Shown in pieces: positions 44,651-57,290 of a stretch of 64,000 bases of DNA. The translations under genes and the position numbers were made by a program. The notes under the pieces were generated by a model, which saw only the letters and a list, made by a program, of their open reading frames with translations, had not been told where the DNA came from and did no database searches. Every line of letters begins with the position of its first letter. Position 1 is the stretch's first letter. This stretch comes from Hydractinia symbiolongicarpus (Eukaryota > Cnidaria > Hydrozoa > Anthoathecata > Hydractiniidae). Location: contig NC_079885.1 of assembly GCF_029227915.1 (NCBI RefSeq), forward strand, positions 15,015,001-15,079,000, read 5' to 3'.

Positions 44651-44769
44651 GTCTACGACCATACCACGATGAACACACCTGTTCTCGTCCGATCACGGAA
44701 GTTAAGCATCGACGGGCCGGGATGGTACTTGGATGGGGGACCGCCTGGGAACTCCCGGTGTCGTAGGCT
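44651..44769 (+). rRNA. 5S rRNA: 5S rRNA copy 82 (type G)
   Basis: T62A and A74G; 5' flank CCGTATCTTT. ATCGACTTTATC after the gene; class Q spacer with AAATAAATGG. Confidence 0.95.
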
Positions 44770-45219
44770 ATCGACTTTATCGCGTTACATTATTTATCAT
44801 TACGACTTTAACGTATCTTTTTTACGCAATAGCCGCCGAGTAAATCAAGTAAGGGACGTGATTAGAAGTTTCTTTCCCTTAAAAAGGGCTACAATCTTGC
44901 TGCAATAAATGCGCCACGTCGCAAATAAATGGATTAAGAGCGTCAGACAAAGAAAATGGCGATGTAGTTAATTTGCTAATTAACTTTGTCATATAAAAAT
45001 TAAGTCTGCAAGTACCCTAGATTGCCTTCGTTGGAACTTTTTACCGGAAATCTTAAAGCGCATGGTTGTCGTAATTAATGGATAGCGCTTGAAATGAGCT
45101 TTCAAATGCACATAAACACGACCTATTTCGGATGATCCAGTCAAGAAATATGACCTTTAAAATTTAAACCATTTTTGATGTAATGTGCTAATAAATCGTA
45201 GATATCTGCCCGTTTGTTT

Positions 45220-45338
45220 GTCTACGACCATACCACGATGAACACACCTGTTCTCGTCCGATCACGGAAGTTAAGCATCGTCGGGCCGGGATAGTACTTG
45301 GATGGGGGACCGCCTGGGATCTCCCGGTGTCGTAGGCT
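45220..45338 (+). rRNA. 5S rRNA: 5S rRNA copy 83 (type U)
   Basis: A101T only. T5 terminator; class P spacer with CGATCGGACTG as after copy 81. Confidence 0.96.
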
Positions 45339-45788
45339 ATTGACTTTTTCACGTTACATTATTTATCATTACGACTGTGACGTATCTTTTTTACGCAATA
45401 GCCGCTGAGTAAATCAAGTAAGGGACTTGATTAGAAGTTTCTTTCCCTTCAAAACGGCTACGATCGGACTGCAATAAATGCGCCACGTCGCAAATGTATG
45501 GATTACGAGCGTCAGACAAAGAAAATGGCGATGTAGTTAATTTGCTAATTAACTTTGTCATATGAAAATTAAGTCTGAAAGTACCCTAGATTGCCTTCTT
45601 TGGAACTTTTTACCGGAAATCTTAAAGCGAATGGTTGTCGTAATTAATGGATAGCGCTTGAAATGAGCTTTCAAGTGCACATAAACACGAACTATTTCCG
45701 ATCACCCAGTCAAGAATTATGATCTTTAAAGTTCGAACCATTTTCGATGTAATGTGCTAATAAATCGTAGATATCTACCCGTATCTTT

Positions 45789-45907
45789 GTCTACGACCAT
45801 ACCACGATGAACACACCTGTTCTCGTCCGATCACGGAAGTTAAGCATCGACGGGCCGGGATGGTACTTGGATGGGGGACCGCCTGGGAACTCCCGGTGTC
45901 GTAGGCT
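45789..45907 (+). rRNA. 5S rRNA: 5S rRNA copy 84 (type G)
   Basis: T62A and A74G; CCGTATCTTT flank as before copy 82. TTTAT in place of the terminator, class Q spacer. Confidence 0.95.
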
Positions 45908-46357
45908 ATCGACTTTATCGCGTTACATTATTTATCATTACGACTTTAACGTATCTTTTTTACGCAATAGCCGCCGAGTAAATCAAGTAAGGGACGTGAT
46001 TAGAAGTTTCTTTCCCTTAAAAAGGGCTACAATCTTGCTGCAATAAATGCGCCACGTCGCAAATAAATGGATTAAGAGCGTCAGACAAAGAAAATGGCGA
46101 TGTAGTTAATTTGCTAATTAACTTTGTCATATAAAAATTAAGTCTGCAAGTACCCTAGATTGCCTTCGTTGGAACTTTTTACCGGAAATCTTAAAGCGCA
46201 TGGTTGTCGTAATTAATGGATAGCGCTTGAAATGAGCTTTCAAATGCACATAAACACGACCTATTTCGGATGATCCAGTCAAGAAATATGACCTTTAAAA
46301 TTTAAACCATTTTTGATGTAATGTGCTAATAAATCGTAGATATCTGCCCGTTTGTTT

Positions 46358-46476
46358 GTCTACGACCATACCACGATGAACACACCTGTTCTCGTCCGAT
46401 CACAGAAGTTAAGCATCGTCGGGCCGGGATAGTACTTGGATGGGGGACCGCCTGGGATCTCCCGGTGTCGTAGGCT
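46358..46476 (+). rRNA. 5S rRNA: 5S rRNA copy 85 (type U)
   Basis: G47A and A101T. T5 terminator, class P spacer. Confidence 0.95.
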
Positions 46477-46926
46477 ATTGACTTTTTCACGTTACATTAT
46501 TTATCATTACGACTGTGACGTATCTTTTTTACGCAATAGCCGCTGAGTAAATCAAGTAAGGGACTTGATTAGAAGTTTCCTTCCCTTCAAAACGGCTACG
46601 ATCTGGCCGCAATAAATGCGCCACGTCGCAAATGAATGGATTACGAGCGTCAGACAAAGAAAATGGCGATGTAGTTAATTTGCTAATTAAGTTTGTCATA
46701 TGAAAATTAAGTCTGAAAGTACCCTAGATTGCCTTCTTTGGAACTTTTTACCGGAAATCTTAAAGCGAATGGTTGTCGTAATTAATGGATAGCGCTTGAT
46801 ATGAGCTTTCAAGTGCACATAAACACGAACTATTTCCGATCACCCAGTCAAGAATTATGATCTTTAAAGTTCGAACCATTTTCGATGTAATGTGCTAATA
46901 AATCGTAGATATCTACCCGTATGTTT

Positions 46927-47045
46927 GTCTACGACCATACCACGATGAACACACCTGTTCTCGTCCGATCACGGAAGTTAAGCATCGACGGGCCGGGATG
47001 GTACTTGGATGGGGGACCGCCTGGGAACTCCCGGTGTCGTAGGCT
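46927..47045 (+). rRNA. 5S rRNA: 5S rRNA copy 86 (type G)
   Basis: T62A and A74G. The trailer reads ATACACTTTATC. Class Q spacer. Confidence 0.95.
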
Positions 47046-47495
47046 ATACACTTTATCGCGTTACATTATTTATCATTACGACTTTAACGTATCTTTTTTA
47101 CGCAATAGCCGCCGAGTAAATCAAGTAAGGGACGTGATTAGAAGTTTCTTTCCCTTAAAAAGGGCTACAATCTTGCTGCAATAAATGCGCCACGTCGCAA
47201 ATGAATGGATTAAGAGCGTCAGACAAAGAAAATGGCGATGTAGTTAATTTGCTAATTAACTTTGTCATATAAAAATTAAGTCTGCAAGTACCCTAGATTG
47301 CCTTCGTTGGAACTTTTTACCGGAAATCTTAAAGCGCATGGTTGTCGTAATTAATGGATAGCGCTTAAAATGAGCTTTCAAATGCACATAAACACGACCT
47401 ATTTCGGATGATCCAGTCAAGAAATATGACCTTTAAAATTAAAACCATTTTTGATGTACTGTGCTAATAAATCGTAGATATCTGCCCGTTTGTTT

Positions 47496-47614
47496 GTCTA
47501 CGACCATACCACGATGAACACACCTGTTCTCGTCCGATCACGGAAGTTAAGCATCGTCGGGCCGGGATAGTACTTGGATGGGGGACCGCCTGGGATCTCC
47601 CGGTGTCGTAGGCT
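47496..47614 (+). rRNA. 5S rRNA: 5S rRNA copy 87 (type U)
   Basis: A101T only. T5 terminator, class P spacer. Confidence 0.96.
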
Positions 47615-48064
47615 ATTGACTTTTTCACGTTACATTATTTATCATTACGACTGTGACGTATCTTTTTTACGCAATAGCCGCTGAGTAAATCAAGTAAGGG
47701 ACTTGATTAGAAGTTTCTTTACCTTCAAAACGACTACGATCTGGCTGCAATAAATGCGCCACGTCGCAAATGAATGGATTACGAGCGTCAGACAAAGAAA
47801 ATGGCGATGTAGTTAATTTGCTAATTAACTTTGTCATATGAAAATTAAGTCTGAAAGTACCCTAGATTGCCTTCTTTGGAACTTTTTACCGGAAATCTTA
47901 AAGCGAATGGTTGTCGTAATTAATAAATAGCGCTTGAAATGAGCTTTCAAGTGCACATAAACACGAACTATTTCCGATCACCCAGTCAAGAATTATGATC
48001 TTTAAAGTTTGAACCATTTTCGATGTAATGTGCTAATAAATCGTAGATATCTACCCGTATGTTT

Positions 48065-48183
48065 GTCTGCGACCATACCACGATGAACACACCTGTTCTC
48101 GTCCGATCACGGAAGTTAAGCATCAACGGGCCGGGATGGTACTTGGATGGGGGACCGCCTGGGAACTCCCGGTGTCGTAGGCT
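48065..48183 (+). rRNA. 5S rRNA: 5S rRNA copy 88 (type G)
   Basis: A5G, G61A, T62A, A74G. G61A breaks helix II; A5G leaves a G-U pair in helix I. TTTAT in place of the terminator. Confidence 0.93.
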
Positions 48184-48633
48184 ATTGACTTTATCGCGTT
48201 ACATTATTTATCATTACGACTTTAACGTATCTTTTTTACGCAATAGCCGCCGAGTAAATCAAGTAAGGGACATGATTAGAAGTTTCTTTCCCTTAAAAAG
48301 GGCTACAATCTTGCTGCAATAAATGCGCCACGTCGCAAATGAATGGATTAAGAGCGTCAGACAAAGAAAATGGCGATGTAGTTAATTTGCTAATTAACTT
48401 TGTCATATGAAAATTAAGTCTGCAGGTACCCTAGATTGCCTTCGTTGGAACTTTTTACCGGAAATCTTAAAGCGCATGGTTGTCGTAATTAATGGATAGC
48501 GCTTGAAATGAGCTTTCAAATGCACATAAACACGACCTATTTCGGATGATCCAGTCAAGAAATATGACCTTTAAAATTTAAACCATTTTTGCTGTAATGT
48601 GCTAATAAATCGTAGATATCTGCCCGTTTGTTT

Positions 48634-48752
48634 GTCTACGACCATACCACGATGAACACACCTGTTCTCGTCCGATCACGGAAGTTAAGCATCGTCGGGC
48701 CGGGATAGTACTTGGATGGGGGACCGCCTGGGATCTCCCGGTGTCGTAGGCT
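48634..48752 (+). rRNA. 5S rRNA: 5S rRNA copy 89 (type U)
   Basis: A101T only. T5 terminator, class P spacer. Confidence 0.96.
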
Positions 48753-49202
48753 ATTGACTTTTTCACGTTACATTATTTATCATTACGACTGTGACGTATC
48801 TTTTTTACGCAATAGCCGCTGAGTAAATCAAGTAAGTTACTTGATTAGAAGTTTCTTTCCCTTCAAAACGGCTACGATCTGGCTGCAATAAATGCGCCAC
48901 GTCGCAAATGAATGGATTACGAGCGTCAGACAAAGAAAATGGCGATGTAGTTAATTTGCTAATTAACTTTGTCATATGAAAATTAAGTCTGAAAGTACCC
49001 TAGATTGCCTTCTTTGGAACTTTTTACCGGAAATCTTAAAGCGAATAATTGTCGTAATTAATGGATAGCGCTTGAAATGAGCTTTCAAGTGCACATAAAC
49101 ACGAACTATTTCCGATCACCCAGTCAAGAATTATGATCTTTAAAGTTCGAACCATTTTCGATGTAATGTGCTAATAAATCGTAGATATCTACCCGTATGT
49201 TT

Positions 49203-49321
49203 GTCTACGACCATACCACGATGAACACACCTGTTCTCGTCCGATCACGGAAGTTAAGCATCGACGGGCCGGGATGGTACTTGGATGGGGGACCGCCTGA
49301 GAACTCCCGGTGTCGTAGGCT
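49203..49321 (+). rRNA. 5S rRNA: 5S rRNA copy 90 (type G)
   Basis: T62A, A74G, G98A. G98A breaks C78-G98 next to loop E. TTTAT in place of the terminator, class Q spacer. Confidence 0.93.
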
Positions 49322-49771
49322 ATCGACTTTATCGCGTTACATTATTTATCATTACGACTTTAACGTATCTTTTTTACGCAATAGCCGCCGAGTAAATCAA
49401 GTAAGGGACGTGATTAGAAGTTTCTTTCCCTTAAAAAGGGCTACAATCTTGCTGCAATAAATGCGCCACGTCGCAAATGAATGGATTAAGAGCGTCAGAC
49501 AAAGAAAATGGCGATGTAGTTAATTTGCTAATTAACTTTGTCATATAAAAATTAAGTCTGCAAGTACCCTAGATTGCCTTCGTTGGAACTTTTTACCGGA
49601 AATCTTAAAGCGAATGGTTGTCGTAATTAATGGATAGCGCTTGAAATGAGCTTTCAAATGCACATAAACACGACCTATTTCGGATGATCCAGTCAAGAAA
49701 TATGACCTTTAAAATTTAAACCATTTTTGATGTAATGTGCTAATAAATCGTAGTTATCTGCCCGTTTGTTT

Positions 49772-49890
49772 GTCTACGACCATACCACGATGAACACACC
49801 TGTTCTCGTCCGATCACGGAAGTTAAGCATCGTCGGGCCGGGATAGTACTTGGATGGGGGACCGCCTGGGATCTCCCGGTGTCGTAGGCT
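49772..49890 (+). rRNA. 5S rRNA: 5S rRNA copy 91 (type U)
   Basis: A101T only. 5' flank GTAGTTATCTG. T5 terminator, class P spacer. Confidence 0.96.
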
Positions 49891-50340
49891 ATTGACTTTT
49901 TCACGTTACATTATTTATCATTACGACTGTGACGTATCTTTTTTACGCAATAGCCGCTGAGTAAATCAAGTAAGGGACTTGATTAGAAGTTTCTTTACCT
50001 TCAAAACGGCTACGATCTGGCTGCAATAAATGCGCCACGTCGCAAATGAATGGATTACGAGCGTCAGACAAAGAAAATGGCGATGTAGTTAATTTGCTAA
50101 TTAACTTTGTCATATGAAAATTAAGTCTGAAAGTACCCTAGATTGCCTTCTTTGGAACTTTTTACCGGAAATCTTAAAGCGAATGGTTGTCGTAATTAAT
50201 GGATAGCGCTTGAAATGAGCTTTCAAGTGCACATAAACACGAACTATTTCCGATCACCCAGTCAAGAATTATGATCTTTAAAGTTCGAACCATTTTCGAT
50301 GTAATGTGCTAATAAATCGTAGATATCTACCCGTATGTTT

Positions 50341-50459
50341 GTCTACGACCATACCACGATGAACACACCTGTTCTCGTCCGTTCACGGAAGTTAAGCATC
50401 GACGGGCCGGGATGGTACTTGGATGGGGGACCGCCTGGGAACTCCCGGTGTCGTAGGCT
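50341..50459 (+). rRNA. 5S rRNA: 5S rRNA copy 92 (type G)
   Basis: A42T, T62A, A74G. TTTAT in place of the terminator; class Q spacer with several private changes. Confidence 0.94.
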
Positions 50460-50909
50460 ATTGACTTTATCGCGTTACATTATTTATCATTACGACTTTA
50501 ACGTATCTTTTTTACGCAATTGCCGCCGAGTAAATCAAGTAAGGGACATGATTAGAAGTTTCTTTCCCTTAAAACGGGCTACACTCTTGCTGCTATAAAT
50601 GCGCCACGTCGCAAATGAATGGATTAAGAGCATCAGACAAAGAAAATGGCGATGTAGTTAATTTGCTAATTAACTTTGTCATATGAAAATTAAGTCTGCA
50701 AGTACCCTAGATTGCCTTCGTTGGAACTTTTTACCGGAAATCTTAAAGCGCATGGTTGTCGTAATTAATGGATAGCGCTTGAAATGAGCTTTCAAATGCA
50801 CATAAACACGACCTATTTCGGATGATCCAGTCAAGAAATATGACCTTTAAAATTTAAACCATTTTTGATGTAATGTGCTAATAAATCGTAGATATCTGCC
50901 CGTTTGTTT

Positions 50910-51028
50910 GTCTACGACCATACCACGATGAACACACCTGTTCTCGTCCGATCACGGAAGTTAAGCATCGTCGGGCCGGGATAGTACTTGGATGGGGGAC
51001 CGCCTGGGATCTCCCGGTGTCGTAGGCT
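50910..51028 (+). rRNA. 5S rRNA: 5S rRNA copy 93 (type U)
   Basis: A101T only. T5 terminator, class P spacer. Confidence 0.96.
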
Positions 51029-51478
51029 ATTGACTTTTTCACGTTACATTATTTATCATTACGACTGTGACGTATCTTTTTTACGCAATAGCCGCTGAGT
51101 AAATCAAGTAAGGGACTTGATTAGAAGTTTCTTTCCCTTCAAAACGGCTACGATCTGGCTGCAATAAATGCACCACGTCGCAAATGAATGGATTACGAGC
51201 GTCAGACAAAGAAAATGGCGATGTAGTTAATTTGCTAATTAACTTTGTCATATGAAAATTAAGTCTGAAAGTACCCTAGATTGCCTTCTTTGGAACTTTT
51301 TACCGGAAATCTTAAAGCGAATGGTTGTCGTAATTAATGGATAGCGCTTGAAATGAGCTTTCAAGTGCACATAAACACGAACTATTTCCGATCACCCAGT
51401 CAAGAATTATGATCTTTAAAGTTCGAACCATTTTCGATGTAATGTGCTAATAAATCGTAGATATCTACCCGTATGTTT

Positions 51479-51597
51479 GTCTACGACCATACCACGATGA
51501 ACACACCTGTTCTCGTCCGATCACGGAAGTTAAGCATCGACGGGCCGGGATGGTACTTGGATGGGGGACCGCCTGGGAACTCCCGGTGTCGTAGGCT
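51479..51597 (+). rRNA. 5S rRNA: 5S rRNA copy 94 (type G)
   Basis: T62A and A74G. TTTAT in place of the terminator. The spacer switches from class Q to the copy 93-type 3' part at about 51859-51887, so a second type G gene follows directly. Confidence 0.95.
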
Positions 51598-52047
51598 ATC
51601 GACTTTATCGCGTTACATTATTTATCATTACGACTTTAACGTATCTTTTTTACGCAATAGCCGCCGAGTAAATCAAGTAAGGGACATGATTAGAAGTTTC
51701 TTTCCCTTAAAAAGGGCTACAATCTTGCTGCAATAAATGCGCCACGTCGCAAATGAATGGATTAAGAGCGTCAGACAAAGAAAATGGCGATGTAGTTAAT
51801 TTGCTAATTAACTTTGTCATATAAAAATTAAGTCTGCAAGTACCCTAGATTGCCTTCGTTGGAACTTTTTACCGGAAATCTTAAAGTGAATGGTTGTCGT
51901 AATTAATGGATAGCGCTTGAAATGAGCTTTCAAGTGCACATAAACACGAACTATTTCCGATCACCCAGTCAAGAATTATGATCTTTAAAGTTCGAACCAT
52001 TTTCGATGTAATGTGCTAATAAATCGTAGATATCTACCCGTATGTTT

Positions 52048-52166
52048 GTCTACGACCATACCACGATGAACACACCTGTTCTCGTCCGATCACGGAAGTT
52101 AAGCATCGACGGGCCGGGATGGTACTTGGATGGGGGACCGCCTGGGAACTCCCGGTGTCGTAGGCT
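52048..52166 (+). rRNA. 5S rRNA: 5S rRNA copy 95 (type G)
   Basis: T62A and A74G. Breaks the alternation of the dimer region. TTTAT in place of the terminator, class Q spacer. Confidence 0.95.
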
Positions 52167-52616
52167 ATCGACTTTATCGCGTTACATTATTTATCAGTAC
52201 GACTTTAACGTATCTTTTTTACGCAATAGCCGCCGAGTAAATCAAGTAAGGGACATGATTAGAAGTTTCTTTCCCTTAAAAAGGGCTACAATCTTGCTGC
52301 AATAAATGCGCCACGTCGCAAATGAATGGATTAAGAGCGTCAGACAAAGAAAATGGCGATGTAGTTAATTTGCTAATTAACTTTGTCATATAAAAATTAA
52401 GTCTGCAAGTACCCTAGATTGCCTTCGTTGGAACTTTTTACCGGAAATCTTAAAGCGCATGGTTGTCGTAATTAATGGATAGCGCTTGAAATGAGCTTTC
52501 AAATGCACATAAACACGACCTATTTCGGATGATCCAGTCAAGAAATATGACCTTTAAAATTTAAACCTTTTTTGATGTAATGTGCTAATAAATCGTAGAT
52601 ATCTGCCCGTTTGTTT

Positions 52617-52735
52617 GTCTACGACCATACCACGATGAACACACCTGTTCTCGTCCGATCACGGAAGTTAAGCATCGTCGGGCCGGGATAGTACTTGGAT
52701 GGGGGACCGCCTGGGATCTCCCGGTGTCGTAGGCT
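52617..52735 (+). rRNA. 5S rRNA: 5S rRNA copy 96 (type U)
   Basis: A101T only. T5 terminator, class P spacer. Confidence 0.96.
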
Positions 52736-53185
52736 ATTGACTTTTTCACGTTACTTTATTTATCATTACGACTGTGACGTATCTTTTTTACGCAATAGCC
52801 GCTGAGTAAATCAAGTAAGGGACTTGATTAGAAGTTTCTTTACCTTCAAAACGGCTACGAACTGGCTGCAATAAATGCGCCACGTCGCAAATGAATGGAT
52901 TACGAGCGTCAGACAAAGAAAATGGCGATGTAGTTAATTTGCTAATTAACTTTGTCATATGAAAATTAAGTCTGAAAGTACCCTAGATTGCCTTCTTTGG
53001 AACTTTTTACCGGAAATCTTAAAGCGAATGGTTGTCGTAATTAATGGATAGCGCTTGAAATGAGCTTTCAAGTGCACATAAACACGAACTATTTCCGATC
53101 ACCCAGTCAAGAATTATGATCTTTAAAGTTCGAACCATTTTCGATGTAATGTGCTAATAAATCGTAGATATCTACCCGTATGTTT

Positions 53186-53304
53186 GCCTACGACCATACC
53201 ACGATGAACACACCTGTTCTCGTCCGATCACGGAAGTTAAGCATCGACGGGCTGGGATGGTACTTGGATGGGGGACCGCCTGGGAACTCCCGGTGTCGTA
53301 GGCT
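53186..53304 (+). rRNA. 5S rRNA: 5S rRNA copy 97 (type G)
   Basis: T2C, T62A, C68T, A74G. T2C is otherwise seen only in copies 21, 22, 32 and 36. The trailer is GACTTTAAACTCG, a unique form of broken terminator. Class Q spacer. Confidence 0.93.
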
Positions 53305-53755
53305 ATTGACTTTAAACTCGTTACATTATTTATCATTACGACTTTAACGTATCTTTTTTACGCAATAGCCGCCGAGTAAATCAAGTAAGGGACATGATTA
53401 GAAGTTTCTTTCCCTTAAAAAGGGCTACAATCTTGCTGCAATAAATGCGCCACGTCGCAAATGAATGGATTAAGAGCGTCAGACAAAGAAAATGGCGATG
53501 TAGTTAATTTGCTAATTAACTTTGTCATATGAAAATTAAGTCTGCAAGTACCCTATATTGCCTTCGATGGAACTTTTTACCGGAAATCTTAAAGCGCATG
53601 ATTGTCGTAATTAATTGATAGCGCTTGAAATGAGCTTTCAAATGCACATAAACACGACCTATTTCGGATGATCCAGTCAAGAAATATGACCTTTAAAGTT
53701 TAAACCATTTTTGATGTAATGTGCTAATAAATCGTAGATATCTGCCCGTTTGTTT

Positions 53756-53874
53756 GTCTACGACCAAACCACGATGAGCACACCTGTTCTCGTCCGATCA
53801 CGGAAGTTAAGCATCGTCGGGCCGGGATAGTACTTGGATGGGGCACCGCCTGGGATCTCCCGGTGTCGTAGGCT
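53756..53874 (+). rRNA. 5S rRNA: 5S rRNA copy 98 (type U)
   Basis: T12A, A23G, G89C, A101T. T5 terminator. The spacer starts as class Q and ends as class P (ATTACGAGCG). Confidence 0.93.
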
Positions 53875-54324
53875 ATTGACTTTTTCACGTTACATTATTT
53901 ATCATTACGACTTTAACGTATCTTTTTTACGCAATAGCTGCCGAGTAAATCAAGTAAAGGACATAATTAGAAGTTTCTTTCCCTTAAAAAGGGCTACAAT
54001 CTTGCTGCAATAAATGCGCCACGTCGCAAATGAATGGATTACGAGCGTCAGACAAAGAAAATGGCGATGTAGTTAATTTGCTAATTAACTTTGTCATATG
54101 AAAATTAAGTCTGAAAGTACCCTAGATTGCCTTCTTTGGAACTTTTTACCGGAAATCTTAAAGCGAATGGTTGTCGTAATTAATGGATAGCGCTTGAAAT
54201 GAGCTTTCAAGTGCACATAAACACGAACTATTTCCGATCACCCAGTCAAGAATTATGATCTTTAAAGTTCGAACCATTTTTGATGTAATGTGCTAATAAA
54301 TCGTAGATATCTACCCGTATGTTT

Positions 54325-54443
54325 GTCTACGACCATACCACGATGAACGCACCTGTTCTCGTCCGATCACGGAAGTTAAGCATCGACGGGCCGGGATGGT
54401 ACTTGGATGGGGGACCGCCTGGGAACTCCCGGTGTCGTAGGCT
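54325..54443 (+). rRNA. 5S rRNA: 5S rRNA copy 99 (type G)
   Basis: A25G, T62A, A74G. TTTAT in place of the terminator; class Q spacer with CGCAAAGGAATGG. Confidence 0.94.
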
Positions 54444-54894
54444 ATCGACTTTATCGCGTTACATTATTTATCATTACGACTTTAACGTATCTTTTTTACG
54501 CAATAGCCGCCGAGTAAATCAAGTAAGGGACATGATTAGAAGTTTCTTTCCCTTAAAAAGGGCTACAATCTTGCTGCAATAAATGCGCCACGTCGCAAAG
54601 GAATGGATTAAGAGCGTCAGACAAAGAAAATGGCGATGTAGTTAATTTGCTAATTAACTTTGTCATATAAAAATTAAGTCTGCAAGTACCCTAGATTGCC
54701 TTCGTTGGAACTATTTACCGGAAATCTTAAAGCGCATGGTTGTCGAAAATTAATGGATAGCACTTGAAATGAGCTTTCAAATGCACATAAACACGACCTA
54801 TTTCGGATGATCCAGTCAAGAAATATGACCTTTAAAATTTAAAAAATTTTTGATGTAATGTGCTAATAAATCGTAGTTATCTGCCCGTTTGTTT

Positions 54895-55013
54895 GTCTAC
54901 GACCATACCACGATGAACACACCTGTTCTCGTCCGATCACGGAAGTTAAGCATCGTCGGGCCGGGATAGTACTTGGATGGGGGACCGCCTGGGATCTCCC
55001 GGTGTCGTAGGCT
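54895..55013 (+). rRNA. 5S rRNA: 5S rRNA copy 100 (type U)
   Basis: A101T only. T5 terminator, class P spacer. Confidence 0.96.
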
Positions 55014-55463
55014 ATTGACTTTTTCACGTTACATTATTTATCATTACGACTGTGACGTATCTTTTTTACGCAATAGCCGCTGAGTAAATCAAGTAAGGGA
55101 CTTGATTAGAAGTTTCTTTACCTTCAAAACGGCTACGATCTGGCTGCAATAAATGCGCCACGTCGCAAATGAATGGATTACGAGCGTCAGACAAAGAAAA
55201 TGGCGATGTAGTTAATTTGCTAATTAACTTTGTCATATGAAAATTAAGTCTGAAAGTACCCTAGATTGCCTTCTTTGGAACTTTTTACCGGAAATCTTAA
55301 AGCGAATGGTTGTCGTAATTAATGGATAGCGCCTGAAATGAGCTTTCAAGTGCACATAAACACGAACTATTTCCGATCACCCAGTCAAGAATTATGATCT
55401 TTAAAGTTCGAACCATTTTCGATGTAATGTGCTAATAAATCGTAGATATCTACCCGTATGTTT

Positions 55464-55582
55464 GTCTACGACCATACCACGATGAACACACCTGTTCTCG
55501 TCCGATCACGGAAGTTAAGCATCGACGGGCCGGGATGGTACTTGGATGGGGGACCGCCTGGGAACTCCCGGTGTCGTAGGCT
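55464..55582 (+). rRNA. 5S rRNA: 5S rRNA copy 101 (type G)
   Basis: T62A and A74G. TTTAT in place of the terminator; class Q spacer with CGCAAAGGAATGG as after copy 99. Confidence 0.95.
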
Positions 55583-56033
55583 ATTGACTTTATCGCGTTA
55601 CATTATTTATCATTACGACTTTAACGTATCTTTTTTACGCAATAGCCGCCGAGTAAATCAAGTAAGGGACATGATTAGAAGTTTCTTTCCCTTAAAAAGG
55701 GCTACAATCTTGCTGCAATAAATGCGCCACGTCGCAAAGGAATGGATTAAGAGCGTCAGACAAAGAAAATGGCGATGTAGTTAATTTGCTAATTAACTTT
55801 GTCATATAAAAATTAAGTCTGCAAGTACCCTAGATTGCCTTCGTTGGAACTTTTTCCCGGAAATCTTAAAGCGCATGGTTGTCGAAAATTAATGGATAGC
55901 GCTTGAAATGAGCTTTCAAATGCACATAAACACGACCTATTTTGGATGATCCAGTCAAGAAATTTGACCTTTAAAATTTAAACCATTTTTGATGTAATGT
56001 GCTAATAAATCGTAGATATCTGCCCGTTTGTTT

Positions 56034-56152
56034 GTCTACGACCATACCACGATGAACACACCTGTTCTCGTCCGATCACGGAAGTTAAGCATCGTCGGGC
56101 CGGGATAGTACTTGGATGGGGACCCGCCTGGGATCTCCCGGTGTCGTAGGCT
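56034..56152 (+). rRNA. 5S rRNA: 5S rRNA copy 102 (type U)
   Basis: G89A, A90C, A101T; the box C core reads GGGGACCC. T5 terminator, class P spacer. Confidence 0.94.
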
Positions 56153-56602
56153 ATTGACTTTTTCACGTTACATTATTTATCATTACGACTGTGACGTATC
56201 TTTTTTACGCAATAGCCGCTGAGTAAATCAAGTAAGGGACTTGATTAGAAGTTTCTTTACCTTCAAAACGGCTACGATCTGGCTGCAATAAATGCGCCAC
56301 GTCGCAAATGAATGGATTACGAGCGTCAGACAAAGAAAATGGCGATGTAGTTAATTTGCTAATTAACTTTGTCATATGAAAATTAAGTCTGAAAGTACCC
56401 TAGATTGCCTTCTTTGGAACTTTTTACTGGAAATCTTAAAGCGAATGGTTGTCGTAATTAATGGATAGCGCCTGAAATGAGCTTTCAAGTGCACATAAAC
56501 ACGAACTATTTCCGATCACCCAGTCAAGAATTATGATCTTTAAAGTTCGAACCATTTTCGATGTAATGTGCTAATAAATCGTAGATATCTACCCGTATGT
56601 TT

Positions 56603-56721
56603 GTCTACGACCATACCACGATGAACACACCTGTTCTCGTCCGATCACGGAAGTTAAGCATCGACGGGCCGGGATGGTACTTGGATGGGGGACCGCCTGG
56701 GAACTCCCGGTGTCGTAGGCT
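56603..56721 (+). rRNA. 5S rRNA: 5S rRNA copy 103 (type G)
   Basis: T62A and A74G. TTTAT in place of the terminator; class Q spacer. Confidence 0.95.
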
Positions 56722-57171
56722 ATTGACTTTATCGCGTTACATTATTTATCATTACGACTTTAACGTATCTTTTTTACGCAATAGCCGCCGAGTAAATCAA
56801 GTAAGGGACATGATTAGAAGTTTCTTTCCCTTAAAAAGGGCTACAATCTTGCTGCAATAAATGCGCCACGTCGCAAATGAATGGATTAACAGCGTCAGAC
56901 AAAGAAAATGGCGATGTAGTTAATTTGCTAATTAACTTTGTCATATGAAAATTAAGTCTGCAAGTACCCTAGATTGCCTTCGATGGAACTTTTTACCGGA
57001 AATCTTAAAGCGCATGATTGTCGTAATTAATTGATAGCGCTTGAAATGAGCTTTCAAATGCACATAAACACGACCTATTTCGGATGATCCAGTCAAGAAA
57101 TATGACCTTTAAAGTTTAAACCATTTTTGATGTAATGTGCTAATAAATCGTAGATATCTGCCCGTTTGTTT

Positions 57172-57290
57172 GTCTACGACCATACCACGATGAACACACC
57201 TGTTCTCGTCCAATCACGGAAGTTAAGCATCGTCGGGCCGGGATAGTACTTGGATGGGGCACCGCCTGGGATCTCCCGGTGTCGTAGGCT
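57172..57290 (+). rRNA. 5S rRNA: 5S rRNA copy 104 (type U)
   Basis: G41A, G89C, A101T. T5 terminator, class Q spacer with ATAGCTGCCGAG. Confidence 0.94.

Larger units (their letters stand above)
43513..52047 (+). repeat. Two-gene higher-order repeat, 1138 bp, strictly alternating
   Basis: Type G genes start at 43513, 44651, 45789, 46927, 48065, 49203, 50341 and 51479, exactly 1138 bp apart. A type U gene sits midway between each pair. Type G genes are followed by class Q spacers and a broken proximal terminator; type U genes by class P spacers and an intact one. The dimers at 44651 and 45789 share private changes (GTATCTTT, AAATAAATGG, CGATCGGACTG), so they are the youngest pair. At 52048 a second type G gene follows directly and the phase is lost. 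Confidence 0.93.
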
